64,000 nt of DNA. Source: Arsukibacterium sp. UBA5043 (GTDB lineage Bacteria > Pseudomonadota > Gammaproteobacteria > Enterobacterales > Alteromonadaceae). Positions 1 to 8,138 of this stretch are shown one piece after another; position 1 is the first letter of the stretch; each line of letters starts with the position of its first letter. The notes beneath the pieces are model-generated. The model ran no database searches and had not been told where the DNA came from. It saw only the letters and a program-made list of their open reading frames with translations. A program made the translations under genes and the position numbers. The DNA lies in the NCBI GenBank assembly GCA_002415085.1, contig DIBV01000017.1:671818-735817 (forward strand), in the 5' to 3' direction.

Positions 1-879
1 GGTATATAACTCAGGAGTAGCAACTAACACCAGGCGTTGTCCAGCCCGGGCTACTTCCAGCTGCAAATTTTGCTCTGCATTTTGCTGGATAAGACGTTCC
101 AACGCCGGCCAATCGTTGATTGACTCACCGTTAATCTGTTTGATGACATCACCGGCCTGCAGGCCCGCCCGTTCTGCCGCAGAATCTGGCAGCACCACTG
201 CCAATTCGGTAGTTGGTTTGGGCTGCATCAGTTCGATACCCAAACTGGCAAACACGGTTTGCTGCTCGGGGTTAAACTGCCAGTCTGTCAGATCAAGCTG
301 AACTTCGCGTTGCTGGCCACTATCTACTGCCTGCAACCCCAGCGTTAACTCAGCGCGCCCTAATTGCTCTACCAGCAATAAATTGGTACTGCGTAGATCT
401 CTGGCGCCGTGACCATTAATACTTATAATCTGCTCATTGTCGCGCACACCGGCTTCAGCAACAATTGACTGCGGTTGTACTGCGGCAATAACTGGCTTTG
501 CCTCCTGCACCCCAATCAGATACATCAGCCACAACACAAAAATGGCAAAGATAAAATTTGCAGCCGGTCCTGCCGCTATAATCGCCATCCGCTGCCATAC
601 CGTTTTATGATTAAAAGCCAGATCAGCAAACTGAGGCAACACCGGATCGATGCGTTCGTCTAGCATCCGCACGTAACCACCCAGCGGAATAGCGGCAACA
701 ACAAATTCAGTACCCTGGCGATCCCGCCAGCTGAACAACGCTTTGCCAAAACCAATTGAAAACCGCTTCACCAGCACACCGTTTTTCCGGGCTACCCAAA
801 AATGACCAAACTCATGCACGGTAACCAATAACCCCAGTGCAACGACAAAGGTAAAGGCATTCCACAAAAATACCGCCAT
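1..879 (-). CDS. rseP: RIP site-2 metalloprotease RseP (3' end beyond window)
   Basis: Inner-membrane zinc protease that cleaves anti-sigma factor RseA after DegS in the sigma-E envelope-stress pathway and clears remnant signal peptides. The first 293 codons are visible. The zinc motif HEFGH lies at residues 22-26 in the first membrane helix. A second hydrophobic stretch follows near residues 95-115, then two tandem periplasmic PDZ-like segments (about 115-200 and 205-293). The family length is about 450 residues, so the LDG motif and last helices are off the left edge. The ATG shares one base with the dxr stop (TAATG), implying translational coupling at the end of the uppS-cdsA-dxr-rseP operon. 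Confidence 0.95.
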   Translation of the reverse strand, partial: MAVFLWNAFTFVVALGLLVTVHEFGHFWVARKNGVLVKRFSIGFGKALFSWRDRQGTEFVVAAIPLGGYVRMLDERIDPVLPQFADLAFNHKTVWQRMAIIAAGPAANFIFAIFVLWLMYLIGVQEAKPVIAAVQPQSIVAEAGVRDNEQIISINGHGARDLRSTNLLLVEQLGRAELTLGLQAVDSGQQREVQLDLTDWQFNPEQQTVFASLGIELMQPKPTTELAVVLPDSAAERAGLQAGDVIKQINGESINDWPALERLIQQNAEQNLQLEVARAGQRLVLVATPELYT

Positions 880-2075
880 TAATTTAGGGTCCTTAGCAAC
901 TGCTGCGCATAAGCGCGGGCTTCAAAATCGAGCGCTACTATATCATCCAGCGAGCGGGTAGCATAGTTAAGGAAATGTGCCAGACAATTTTCATTTACGC
1001 GACAAATGTCAGTAAAACGAAGTTGGCCAGCGATAAATGCGGCTACCGCGACTTCATTTGCCGCATTTAGCGCCGTGGTCGCGCCTTGTCCAGCAGCACA
1101 GGCTGCGATTGCCAGATACAAATTAGGATAGCGTTCTGGTTCTGGTTTACTAAAACTGAAATTGGCAAGCTGACTAAAATCAAGTGGTGGTACCGGGCTA
1201 CTGATCCGTTCAGGGAACGCCAGGGCATGAGCGATAGGCGTGCGCATGTCGGGTTGACCGAGCTGGGCCAATACTGAACCGTCGGTGTACTGCACCATAG
1301 AATGAATAATGCTTTGCGGGTGAATAACCACTTCAATATCCGCAGGAGCGCAGTTAAACAACCAGCGGGCTTCAATAAATTCCAGCCCTTTGTTCATCAT
1401 AGTTGCGCTATCGACCGAAATTTTTTGCCCCATGCTCCAGTTAGGATGAGCCACCGCTTCGGCTACCGTTACTGAGGGCAGACTATTTATTGTCCTGCTG
1501 AGGAACGGCCCGCCACTGCCGGTTAATAATAGCTTGGCAACCCCTAACTCAGCGAGTGCCGGACGCTTTTTCGCATGCTGGAACGCCGGTGGCAGGCACT
1601 GAAAAATGGCATTGTGCTCGCTGTCAATGGGCAACAGGGTTGCGCCGTGGCGCACCACTTTATCCATAAACAACTCGCCTGACATAACGAGCGCTTCTTT
1701 GTTGGCCAGCAATACGGTTTTACCCTGCTCCACCGCAGCTAATGTAGGCAAAAGCCCTGCAGCGCCTACAATCGCGGCCACTACGATGTCAGCATCGGGG
1801 TGAGCAGCCAGCTCGTTTAATGCCTCTGGGCCCGCCATCACTTCAGTAGCACAGCCATGTTGTTTTAACGCTGTTTTCAGCTCAGCAGCGGCATTAGGAC
1901 ATAACATGGCCGCGAAGCGTGGTCTGAACTCAAGACACTGGGCCAGCAATTTACTGGTTTGGCTGGCAGCAGTAAGCGCCAGCACTTCAAATTGCTGCGA
2001 GTGCATTGCCAATACAGATAAGGTGCTGCAACCAATTGAACCCGTAGACCCCAGAATAACAACGTGTCGCATCAA
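879..2075 (-). CDS. dxr: 1-deoxy-D-xylulose 5-phosphate reductoisomerase
   Basis: Second enzyme of the MEP isoprenoid pathway; converts DXP to 2-C-methyl-D-erythritol 4-phosphate with NADPH. The N-terminal Rossmann motif GSTGSIG is at residues 9-15. LANKEALV, the metal/substrate segment PIDSEHNAIFQ and the SATMMNKGLEFIEA segment are all visible. At 398 residues it matches the E. coli enzyme. The first ATG overlaps the cdsA stop by four bases (ATGA); a second ATG follows directly and could also serve. It sits between cdsA and rseP, the order usual in Pseudomonas and Shewanella, whereas E. coli has it between frr and uppS. ispE of the same pathway lies at 52 kb. Confidence 0.97.
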   Translation of the reverse strand: MMRHVVILGSTGSIGCSTLSVLAMHSQQFEVLALTAASQTSKLLAQCLEFRPRFAAMLCPNAAAELKTALKQHGCATEVMAGPEALNELAAHPDADIVVAAIVGAAGLLPTLAAVEQGKTVLLANKEALVMSGELFMDKVVRHGATLLPIDSEHNAIFQCLPPAFQHAKKRPALAELGVAKLLLTGSGGPFLSRTINSLPSVTVAEAVAHPNWSMGQKISVDSATMMNKGLEFIEARWLFNCAPADIEVVIHPQSIIHSMVQYTDGSVLAQLGQPDMRTPIAHALAFPERISSPVPPLDFSQLANFSFSKPEPERYPNLYLAIAACAAGQGATTALNAANEVAVAAFIAGQLRFTDICRVNENCLAHFLNYATRSLDDIVALDFEARAYAQQLLRTLN

Positions 2076-2932
2076 TTAAAGCCACCAAATAATGCCAGTA
2101 GTAAGGCGTATAAAGGAGCTGTAGCCGTCAGGCTGTCGATCCGGTCCAGAATGCCGCCATGTCCCGGTAAAAAAGCACCACTGTCTTTCTTGCCCGCAGC
2201 ACGCTTAAACATACTTTCCGTTAAATCTCCGAATACCGACAGCGCCGTTAAAATGACAGCAGCAAGATACCAGTATAAAATTTGGTCAGGCCAGTCTTGC
2301 CAGTAGCCCACTGCACTTACCAGCAGTAATACCATTCCCATACCACCTAGCATGCCCTCCAGGGTTTTACCCGGACTGACTTTAGGCAGTAACTTAGTTT
2401 TACCAAATGGCTTACCAACAATATAACCGCCAATATCAGCAGCCCATACCAGACCGAGTAAACCAAACAATAACCAGGCCCCGGTAAATTCAGCCTGAGG
2501 GTATTCCAGCCCCCGCACAAACACAATCGCGCTCCAGGCAGGCAGTAGCGTCAACCAGCCCATCAGTGCCTTTAACCAGTCACGACCGGCCCACAATCCC
2601 TGACTACGGGGGAAAGTCAGCACCAGCACAACCGCCAGCAACCACCAAATCACCCCGGCCATCACCAGGGTTAACGTATAGGTATCCGCGAATAAAGACT
2701 GTAATGCAATCGGCTGAATATAATATATCGCCAGCAATATTGCCGCGGTAAGCCCAGTATACACCGCCCGCATCGTGCGATTAGCCAGCCCGCAAAAACC
2801 ACTCCACTCCCAGGCTCCGAGCAGAAATGCCACAGAGACAAACAACGCAAAGCCGCTAAGCGGCAGATAGAACACCGCCAGCAAAGCCAGAGGTGCCAGC
2901 AATAATGCGGTAAGAACTCGTTGTTTAAACAA
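2072..2932 (-). CDS. cdsA: Phosphatidate cytidylyltransferase
   Basis: Integral inner-membrane enzyme making CDP-diacylglycerol from phosphatidic acid and CTP, the branch point of phospholipid synthesis. The 286 residues are mostly hydrophobic with roughly eight predicted membrane helices. The C-terminal family signature is present at about residues 240-268: S-x-F-K-R, then KKD, then the PGHGG-x-x-DR block. It lies five bases downstream of uppS and overlaps dxr by four bases, so it is an internal operon gene. Length and signature fit CdsA rather than a diverged paralogue. Confidence 0.96.
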   Translation of the reverse strand: MFKQRVLTALLLAPLALLAVFYLPLSGFALFVSVAFLLGAWEWSGFCGLANRTMRAVYTGLTAAILLAIYYIQPIALQSLFADTYTLTLVMAGVIWWLLAVVLVLTFPRSQGLWAGRDWLKALMGWLTLLPAWSAIVFVRGLEYPQAEFTGAWLLFGLLGLVWAADIGGYIVGKPFGKTKLLPKVSPGKTLEGMLGGMGMVLLLVSAVGYWQDWPDQILYWYLAAVILTALSVFGDLTESMFKRAAGKKDSGAFLPGHGGILDRIDSLTATAPLYALLLALFGGFN

Positions 2933-2937
2933 TATTG

Positions 2938-3699
2938 TTATCCTTTATTGTGCAGCAAAGCCTGAATTTGCTCACCGGTGCAGCCAAAGCGGCGTTCCCG
3001 GTTCACAAATGCCGCTATCGCATCAGCAAATACATTTTTATCAAAGTCAGGCCACAACGTTTCTGTAAACCACAACTCGGCATAAGCAGCTTGCCACAAT
3101 AAAAAGTTGCTGATCCGTAAATCACCACCCGTGCGAATAAGTAAATCAAGTTCCGGCTGGTCATGCAACTGCATATGTTCAGCCAGCATATGCTCGGTAA
3201 TCGCTTCAGGCAGCAGTTCGTTTGCATGGACTTTAACAGCGAGCTGGCGCGCTGCGTTCAGCATATCCCAGCGCCCGCCATAATTTGCTGCAATATTTAA
3301 TGTCATAGCGGTATTGCCGGCAGTCAATTCCTCGGCAGCGTTAATACTGGCCCGGAGCTTTTGATCAAAGGCTGACAAATCGCCTACTATTTGTAACTTA
3401 ACATTATGCTTGTGCAGGCTTTTAACTTCTTTGTTTAACACCAGCATAAACAGTTGCATCAGGGTATCGACTTCCGTTTGTGGTCGACGCCAGTTCTCAC
3501 TGCTAAAAGCGAATAAGGTAAGCGATGGGATACTTAATTGCCGGCAAAAACTCACTGCACGGCGCACCGCTTCCGCACCTTTTTTATGTCCCCATACCCT
3601 TGGCTTCCCTTGACGTTGCGCCCAGCGTCCATTGCCATCCATAATGATAGCGACATGGCGAGGTAACGTCTGCTGCCCGATCTGCGACTCTACAGTCAT
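2938..3699 (-). CDS. uppS: (2E,6E)-farnesyl-diphosphate-specific ditrans,polycis-undecaprenyl-diphosphate synthase
   Basis: Cytosolic cis-prenyltransferase that adds eight isopentenyl units to farnesyl diphosphate, giving the C55 lipid carrier for peptidoglycan and O-antigen. The N-terminal catalytic motif IIMDGNGRWA is at about residues 18-27 with the essential Asp. SSENWRRP and the C-terminal RTGGDLRISNFLLWQ block are intact. Its 253 residues equal the E. coli length. A terminator-like hairpin separates it from frr upstream, so it probably starts its own transcript running through cdsA, dxr and rseP. The ATG is preceded by an AAGGACAG ribosome-binding site. Confidence 0.97.
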   Translation of the reverse strand: MTVESQIGQQTLPRHVAIIMDGNGRWAQRQGKPRVWGHKKGAEAVRRAVSFCRQLSIPSLTLFAFSSENWRRPQTEVDTLMQLFMLVLNKEVKSLHKHNVKLQIVGDLSAFDQKLRASINAAEELTAGNTAMTLNIAANYGGRWDMLNAARQLAVKVHANELLPEAITEHMLAEHMQLHDQPELDLLIRTGGDLRISNFLLWQAAYAELWFTETLWPDFDKNVFADAIAAFVNRERRFGCTGEQIQALLHNKG

Positions 3700-3739
3700 A
3701 GAATAAGACCTGTCCTTTTGAATTGCTTTTATACTGCGT

Positions 3740-3770
3740 TATGGTTGAACAACACCGTTATCAAACCATA
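3740..3770 (-). promoter_or_regulatory. Possible uppS promoter/operator dyad
   Basis: An inverted repeat TATGGTT-N17-AACCATA lies just upstream of uppS. A -10-like TATAAA is seen on the minus strand at 3733-3728. No good -35 lies 16-18 bases further upstream, so an activator acting at the dyad is conceivable. Inference only. Confidence 0.25.
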
Positions 3771-3806
3771 ATAAAAAGCGCCGCACAGCTTAGCCGATAC
3801 GGCGCT
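3771..3806 (-). terminator. Rho-independent terminator of frr
   Basis: Read on the minus strand, AGCGCCG and CGGCGCT pair across a 16-base loop and are followed by TTTTTAT. It lies 25 bases after the frr stop and splits the rpsB-frr cluster from the uppS-rseP operon. Confidence 0.75.
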
Positions 3807-3830
3807 ATTACCCGATAGTGGTTAGTTAAC

Positions 3831-4388
3831 TTAAACCTCCATCAGTTCCTTTTCTTTGTCAGCCAGCACTTCGTCAATCTTTTTAACATAAGTATCGGTT
3901 ACTTTTTGTACTTCGTCAGCTGCCCGGCGTTCATCATCTTCGCTGATGTCTTTATCTTTTAACAGCGCTTTTAATTCAGCATTGGCATCACGACGAATAT
4001 TGCGAACGGCCACCCGACCACCTTCTGCTTCAGCGCGTACTACCTTCACCAAATCGCGACGCCGCTCTTCGGTCAAGGCCGGTAAGGGTACCCGGATACT
4101 GGTACCCGCTGACATGGGGTTCAGGCCTAAATCCGACGACATAATAGCTTTTTCAACCGCTTGCACTAAACTCTTGTCGAACACGCTGATACTCAGGGTA
4201 CGCGCATCTTCAATAGAAACGTTAGCCATCTGACGCAAAGGGGTATCAGCACCGTAGTAAGAGACCTGAATGCCATCCAGTAAGCTGGGGTGAGCGCGAC
4301 CGGTACGTACTTTGTTTAATTGTGATTTCAGCGCATCAACGCTTTTTTCCATTCTTACTTTACTGTCTTTAATAATGTCGTTTATCAC
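3831..4388 (-). CDS. frr: Ribosome-recycling factor
   Basis: Splits post-termination 70S ribosomes together with EF-G. The 185-residue length is exactly that of the family. The characteristic segments are visible: the N-terminal helix with [12 protein letters not shown], the [15 protein letters not shown] loop of domain II, and the C-terminal helix with [24 protein letters not shown]. It follows pyrH by about 50 bases, the universal pyrH-frr order, and ends before a terminator hairpin. Very secure call. Confidence 0.98.
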   Translation of the reverse strand: MINDIIKDSKVRMEKSVDALKSQLNKVRTGRAHPSLLDGIQVSYYGADTPLRQMANVSIEDARTLSISVFDKSLVQAVEKAIMSSDLGLNPMSAGTSIRVPLPALTEERRRDLVKVVRAEAEGGRVAVRNIRRDANAELKALLKDKDISEDDERRAADEVQKVTDTYVKKIDEVLADKEKELMEV

Positions 4389-4437
4389 GATCGTTATCCT
4401 TATATTTCATATAGCCGCAGCCAAGATGGCAGCTAGT

Positions 4438-5178
4438 TTACTGTAAATTCTCGGCGTGGTCGATAACGGTACCTTCCTGTTCGCCCATTATCACCCGTTT
4501 TAAGGCACCTGGTTTATTCATATTAAACACCCGGATTTGTAAATTATGATCCCGCGCCAGGGTAAACGCCGCTAAATCCATTACTTTCAATTCTTTATCT
4601 AACACTTCAGTATAGGTTAACTGAGAATACAGCGTGGCTGCAGGGTCTTTTACCGGGTCAGCGGAATAAACGCCCTCGACTTTAGTGGCTTTTAACACCG
4701 CATCGGCTTCAATTTCGATGCCCCGTAAGCAGGCCGCAGAGTCAGTAGTAAAAAACGGATTACCGGTACCGGCTGAGAAAATCACTACCCGGCCCGATTT
4801 TAAATAGCTGATCGCTTCAGCCCAACTGTAGTTATCACAAACACCATTTAATGGAATGGCACTCATCATCCTGGCGTTAACATAAGCCCGATGCAGCGCA
4901 TCACGCATCGCCAGACCGTTCATAACCGTTGCCAACATCCCCATATGGTCACCCACTACGCGGTTCATCCCGGCTTTTGCCAGGCCTTCACCGCGGAAAA
5001 TATTGCCGCCGCCTATCACGATGCCAACCTGCACCCCTAACTCAACCAGCTCTTTAATTTCCTGTGCCATCCGGTCCAGTACTTTAGGGTCGATACCAAA
5101 GCCTTCGTCGCCCATCAGGGCCTCACCGCTTAATTTTAACAGAATGCGTCGGTAGGTTGGTTTTGGATTGATACTCAT
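4438..5178 (-). CDS. pyrH: Uridylate kinase (UMP kinase)
   Basis: Hexameric amino-acid-kinase-fold enzyme phosphorylating UMP to UDP, feedback-inhibited by UTP and GTP-activated in proteobacteria. The LLKLSGEAL phosphate-binding segment begins near residue 11, followed by IGGGNIFRG and the [12 protein letters not shown] region; 246 residues. An upstream in-frame ATG at 5217 would add 13 residues but lies at the U-tract of the tsf terminator. The chosen ATG at 5178 has an AGGGG ribosome-binding site seven bases upstream and matches family length. Confidence 0.97.
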   Translation of the reverse strand: MSINPKPTYRRILLKLSGEALMGDEGFGIDPKVLDRMAQEIKELVELGVQVGIVIGGGNIFRGEGLAKAGMNRVVGDHMGMLATVMNGLAMRDALHRAYVNARMMSAIPLNGVCDNYSWAEAISYLKSGRVVIFSAGTGNPFFTTDSAACLRGIEIEADAVLKATKVEGVYSADPVKDPAATLYSQLTYTEVLDKELKVMDLAAFTLARDHNLQIRVFNMNKPGALKRVIMGEQEGTVIDHAENLQ

Positions 5179-5215
5179 AGGTGCCCCTAGTGCTGAAAAG
5201 TGCTGGATAAAAGAC

Positions 5216-5247
5216 ATAAAAAAACCGCGACCTTAGGTCGCGGTTAT
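5216..5247 (-). terminator. Rho-independent terminator of tsf
   Basis: A perfect 10-bp stem (AACCGCGACC / GGTCGCGGTT) with a 3-base loop at 5223-5245, followed on the minus strand by a run of seven T. It lies in the tsf-pyrH gap, so pyrH-frr must depend on partial read-through or a local promoter. Confidence 0.9.
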
Positions 5248-5281
5248 TCTAGCGGGTTTTGCCAATTTGCTAAAGCGCAAA

Positions 5282-6154
5282 TTACTTTTTCGCCGCAGCG
5301 ATCTGTGCCGCTACTTCAGCAGCAAAATCTTCTTCTTTCTTTTCAATACCTTCACCTACTTCTAAGCGGATAAAAGATACTGCTTTGGCGCTGTTTTGCT
5401 TTAAGAATTCGCCGGTGCTCATTGACGGATCTTTAACAAAAGGCTGTCCGGTTAAGCTTACTTCACCAGTAAACTTGCTCATCCGGCCGGCTACCATTTT
5501 CTCAGCGATTTCTTTCGGCTTGCCGCTGTTAATCGCGATATCGATCTGGATTTGACGCTCACGTTCTACAACTTCAGCAGATACGTCTTCCGGGTTTACA
5601 TAGCTTGGGTTGTTAGCTGCAACGTGCATGGCTACGTCTTTTGCCACGTCTTCGTTACCGCCTTCCAGCACCGCTAATACACCAATACGGCCAGAGTGCA
5701 CGTACTGACCAATTACGTCACCTTCAACAACAGCAGCGCGACGTACATTGATGTTCTCACCAATTTTGGCAACCAGCGTCGCGCGGGTATCTTCAACTGA
5801 AGTACCATTTAAATCAGCCGCTAGTATCGCTTCAGCAGTGAATAACTTATTAGCATGCGCCAAATCAGCAACACTGTTAGCAAACGCCAGGAAGTTCGCA
5901 TCGCGAGCAACAAAGTCAGTTTCACAGTTGAACTCTACGGCTAAACCGTAACCGTCAGCAACGCGAGTGATAATAACGCCTTCCGCAGCAATACGGCCTG
6001 CTTTTTTGGCCGCTTTTGCTAAGCCGCTTTTACGCATGGCATCAATGGCCGCTTCAATGTCGCCGCCCGTTTCTTCCAACGCTTTTTTACAATCCATCAT
6101 GCCAGCGCCAGTGCGCTCGCGAAGTTCTTTTACTAAAGCCGCAGTTACAGCCAT
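5282..6154 (-). CDS. tsf: Elongation factor Ts
   Basis: Guanine-nucleotide exchange factor for EF-Tu. The N-terminal domain carries the signature [13 protein letters not shown] at about residues 16-28. The core contains the TDFVAR segment that inserts into EF-Tu, near residues 79-84, and a coiled-coil region follows. At 290 residues it is close to the E. coli 283. It is downstream of rpsB, separated by a hairpin, and followed by a strong terminator. It is part of the conserved rpsB-tsf transcription unit. Confidence 0.98.
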   Translation of the reverse strand: MAVTAALVKELRERTGAGMMDCKKALEETGGDIEAAIDAMRKSGLAKAAKKAGRIAAEGVIITRVADGYGLAVEFNCETDFVARDANFLAFANSVADLAHANKLFTAEAILAADLNGTSVEDTRATLVAKIGENINVRRAAVVEGDVIGQYVHSGRIGVLAVLEGGNEDVAKDVAMHVAANNPSYVNPEDVSAEVVERERQIQIDIAINSGKPKEIAEKMVAGRMSKFTGEVSLTGQPFVKDPSMSTGEFLKQNSAKAVSFIRLEVGEGIEKKEEDFAAEVAAQIAAAKK

Positions 6155-6180
6155 GGGAGCTTCCTCGTATTAATTCCGGT

Positions 6181-6212
6181 TGGACAAACAGGGGCAAGAG
6201 TTGCCCCTGTTG
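6181..6212 (-). terminator. rpsB-tsf intergenic hairpin (attenuator-like)
   Basis: Perfect 10-bp stem ACAGGGGCAA / TTGCCCCTGT (6188-6197 and 6201-6210) with a GAG loop, followed on the minus strand by TTTGTCC, a weak T-tract. This fits a partial terminator or processing hairpin that lowers tsf relative to rpsB. Confidence 0.6.
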
Positions 6213-6257
6213 CAAAGGTCTTCTGTTTTAAGCGTTAAAACTTAAATCTCAGAAAAA

Positions 6258-6986
6258 TTATTCTGCTTCAACAAAGCTTTCGGCTTCTGCCTGAACTTCG
6301 ATGTTTTTGTCACGACCTTCCTGGATAGCCTGACCTACCGCTGCCAGATATAACTGGATAGCGCGGATAGCATCGTCGTTACCTGGGATCACATAGTCAA
6401 CACCTTTAGGATCAGAGTTAGTATCAACAACTGATACTACCGGGATACCCAGGTTGTTGGCTTCTTTGATCGCGATGTGTTCATGGTCAGCGTCGATCAC
6501 GAACAGCACGTCTGGTAAGCCGCCCATGTCCTTGATACCGCCTAAGCTTTTTTCCAGCTTATCCATTTCACGGGTACGGTCTAAAGCTTCTTTTTTGGTC
6601 AGCTTGTCGAAAGTACCGTCCTGGCTTTGCGATTCCAGGTCTTTTAAACGTTTGATTGACTGACGAACTGTTTTCCAGTTGGTCAGCATGCCACCTAACC
6701 AACGGTGGTTAACATAGAATTGGTCAACTTTCGCTGCCGCTTCTTTGATGGCTTCAGACGCGGCACGCTTGGTACCAACGAATAAAATTTTACCTTTCTT
6801 GGCAGATACCTGTTGAATAAACGCTAACGCGTCATTCATCATTGGTACGGTTTGCTCAAGGTTAATGATATGAACTTTATTACGGGCGCCAAAAATGAAC
6901 GGTTTCATTTTTGGATTCCAGTAACGGGTTTGGTGACCGAAGTGGACGCCCGCCTGGAGCATGTCGCGCATAGAAACTTTTGCCAT
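6258..6986 (-). CDS. rpsB: 30S ribosomal protein S2
   Basis: Essential 30S protein on the back of the small subunit. The chosen start at 6986 begins [19 protein letters not shown], the canonical S2 N-terminus, with an AGGAAAT ribosome-binding site. An upstream in-frame ATG at 7079 would add 31 non-conserved residues lying in the leader RNA and was not used. The product is 242 residues, with [17 protein letters not shown] and the [13 protein letters not shown] segment visible. Divergent from map, as in E. coli. S2 autoregulates rpsB-tsf in gammaproteobacteria by binding the leader. Confidence 0.98.
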   Translation of the reverse strand: MAKVSMRDMLQAGVHFGHQTRYWNPKMKPFIFGARNKVHIINLEQTVPMMNDALAFIQQVSAKKGKILFVGTKRAASEAIKEAAAKVDQFYVNHRWLGGMLTNWKTVRQSIKRLKDLESQSQDGTFDKLTKKEALDRTREMDKLEKSLGGIKDMGGLPDVLFVIDADHEHIAIKEANNLGIPVVSVVDTNSDPKGVDYVIPGNDDAIRAIQLYLAAVGQAIQEGRDKNIEVQAEAESFVEAE

Positions 6987-7218
6987 GATAATATTTCCTG
7001 TTTGGGGGTTAGGCCTCCATGCATCCCATACCCCGACCCTCGCTGTCGCGCAGGCACCCCGGCATATGTGTCGATGCATGTGTGTTATTTAAAATTTAAG
7101 TTTGTTTTTCGCAAACCAGTGCATCGGCTTTTTATAACTAAGAACCAGAAGTTATCAAAAATAAGCTTCGGTGCCCGGAAAAGAAAAGTACAATGCAATT
7201 TGCTAATTTGCGGCGCGC
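6987..7218 (-). promoter_or_regulatory. rpsB 5' leader, candidate S2 autoregulatory RNA
   Basis: About 225 bases between the predicted rpsB promoter and the start codon contain no credible gene. The proximal part (about 7015-7075) is G/C-rich on the minus strand, with G-runs able to pair with the C-run ahead of the ribosome-binding site. Position and length fit the known S2-binding leader in gammaproteobacteria; the structure itself is inferred. Confidence 0.5.
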
Positions 7219-7247
7219 TTTATACCATAGTAAGCTGCCAAACACAA
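7219..7247 (-). promoter_or_regulatory. rpsB promoter
   Basis: Minus-strand -35 TTGTGT (7247-7242), a 17-base spacer and -10 TATAAA (7224-7219), followed by the G/C-rich discriminator GCGCGCC that is typical of stringently controlled ribosomal promoters. Confidence 0.65.
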
Positions 7248-7319
7248 TGAAATGTGTATTTTTCAGGCGGTCATAGTAACCGTAATGATTACCGTAACAG
7301 CAGTAACCGAGAGAGAGTG

Positions 7320-8108
7320 ATGACAGCAAATATTAAAACCGCAGCCGAAATTGAAAAAATGCGCGTCGCTGGCCGCCTGGCAGCAGAAGTGCTCGAGATG
7401 ATAGGGCCGCACGTAACCGCCGGCATCACAACAGACGAACTCAATACCATCTGTCATGACTATATTGTTAATCAGCAGCACGCCATTCCTGCACCGCTTA
7501 ATTATCACGGTTTCCCCAAGTCAATTTGTACCTCAGTCAATCAGGTAATTTGCCACGGCATTCCAAATGATAAAGCATTAAAAGAAGGTGATATCGTTAA
7601 TATCGATGTTACTGTTATTAAAGATGGTTACCATGGCGACACCTCTAAAATGTTTGTCGTTGGTAAACCAAGCATTATGGCTGAGCGCTTAATCAGAATT
7701 ACCCAGGAATGTTTATATCTGGCATTAAAGCTGGTTAAAAACGGCGTACGCTTGGGCGATATTGGTCATGCTATTCAGCAACACGCTGAAAAACACAGCT
7801 ATTCTGTGGTGCGTGAATACTGTGGTCACGGTATTGGTGCAGTGTTTCATGAAGACCCCCAGGTGCTGCACTATGGCAAAGCAGGCACGGGTGAAGTGCT
7901 GAAAACCGGCATGTGCCTGACGATAGAACCGATGATCAACGCCGGCGGTCGCCATAGCAAAATGTTAAAAGATGGCTGGACCGTGGTGACCAAAGATCGC
8001 AGCCTATCCGCTCAGTTTGAACATACCCTACTGGTCACCGATGATGGCTGCGAAATTCTGACCTTACGCAGTGATGAGACACTGGAACGCCACTTGATAG
8101 CAGAGTAA
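7320..8108 (+). CDS. map: Type I methionine aminopeptidase
   Basis: Removes initiator methionine from nascent proteins when the second residue is small. The dimetal ligands are all visible: Asp in NIDVTVIKDGYHGDTSK, His in GHGIGAVFHEDP, Glu in LTIEPM and Glu in QFEHTLLV. The start at 7320 follows a GAGAGAG ribosome-binding stretch and gives 262 residues (E. coli 264). The ATG at 7254 would add 22 low-complexity residues without support. Divergent from rpsB and followed by glnD and dapD, the E. coli gene order. A small palindrome, GTAAT-G-ATTAC, lies just upstream. Confidence 0.97.
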   Translation: MTANIKTAAEIEKMRVAGRLAAEVLEMIGPHVTAGITTDELNTICHDYIVNQQHAIPAPLNYHGFPKSICTSVNQVICHGIPNDKALKEGDIVNIDVTVIKDGYHGDTSKMFVVGKPSIMAERLIRITQECLYLALKLVKNGVRLGDIGHAIQQHAEKHSYSVVREYCGHGIGAVFHEDPQVLHYGKAGTGEVLKTGMCLTIEPMINAGGRHSKMLKDGWTVVTKDRSLSAQFEHTLLVTDDGCEILTLRSDETLERHLIAE

Positions 8109-8138
8109 CCGCTCACTAACCGTTCAGCAGGAAGTCGC

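Noticed and set aside
6852-7250. 132-codon open frame on the plus strand over the rpsB start and leader
   Set aside because: It runs over conserved S2 codons and the leader on the opposite strand, has no ribosome-binding site and an unconvincing composition.
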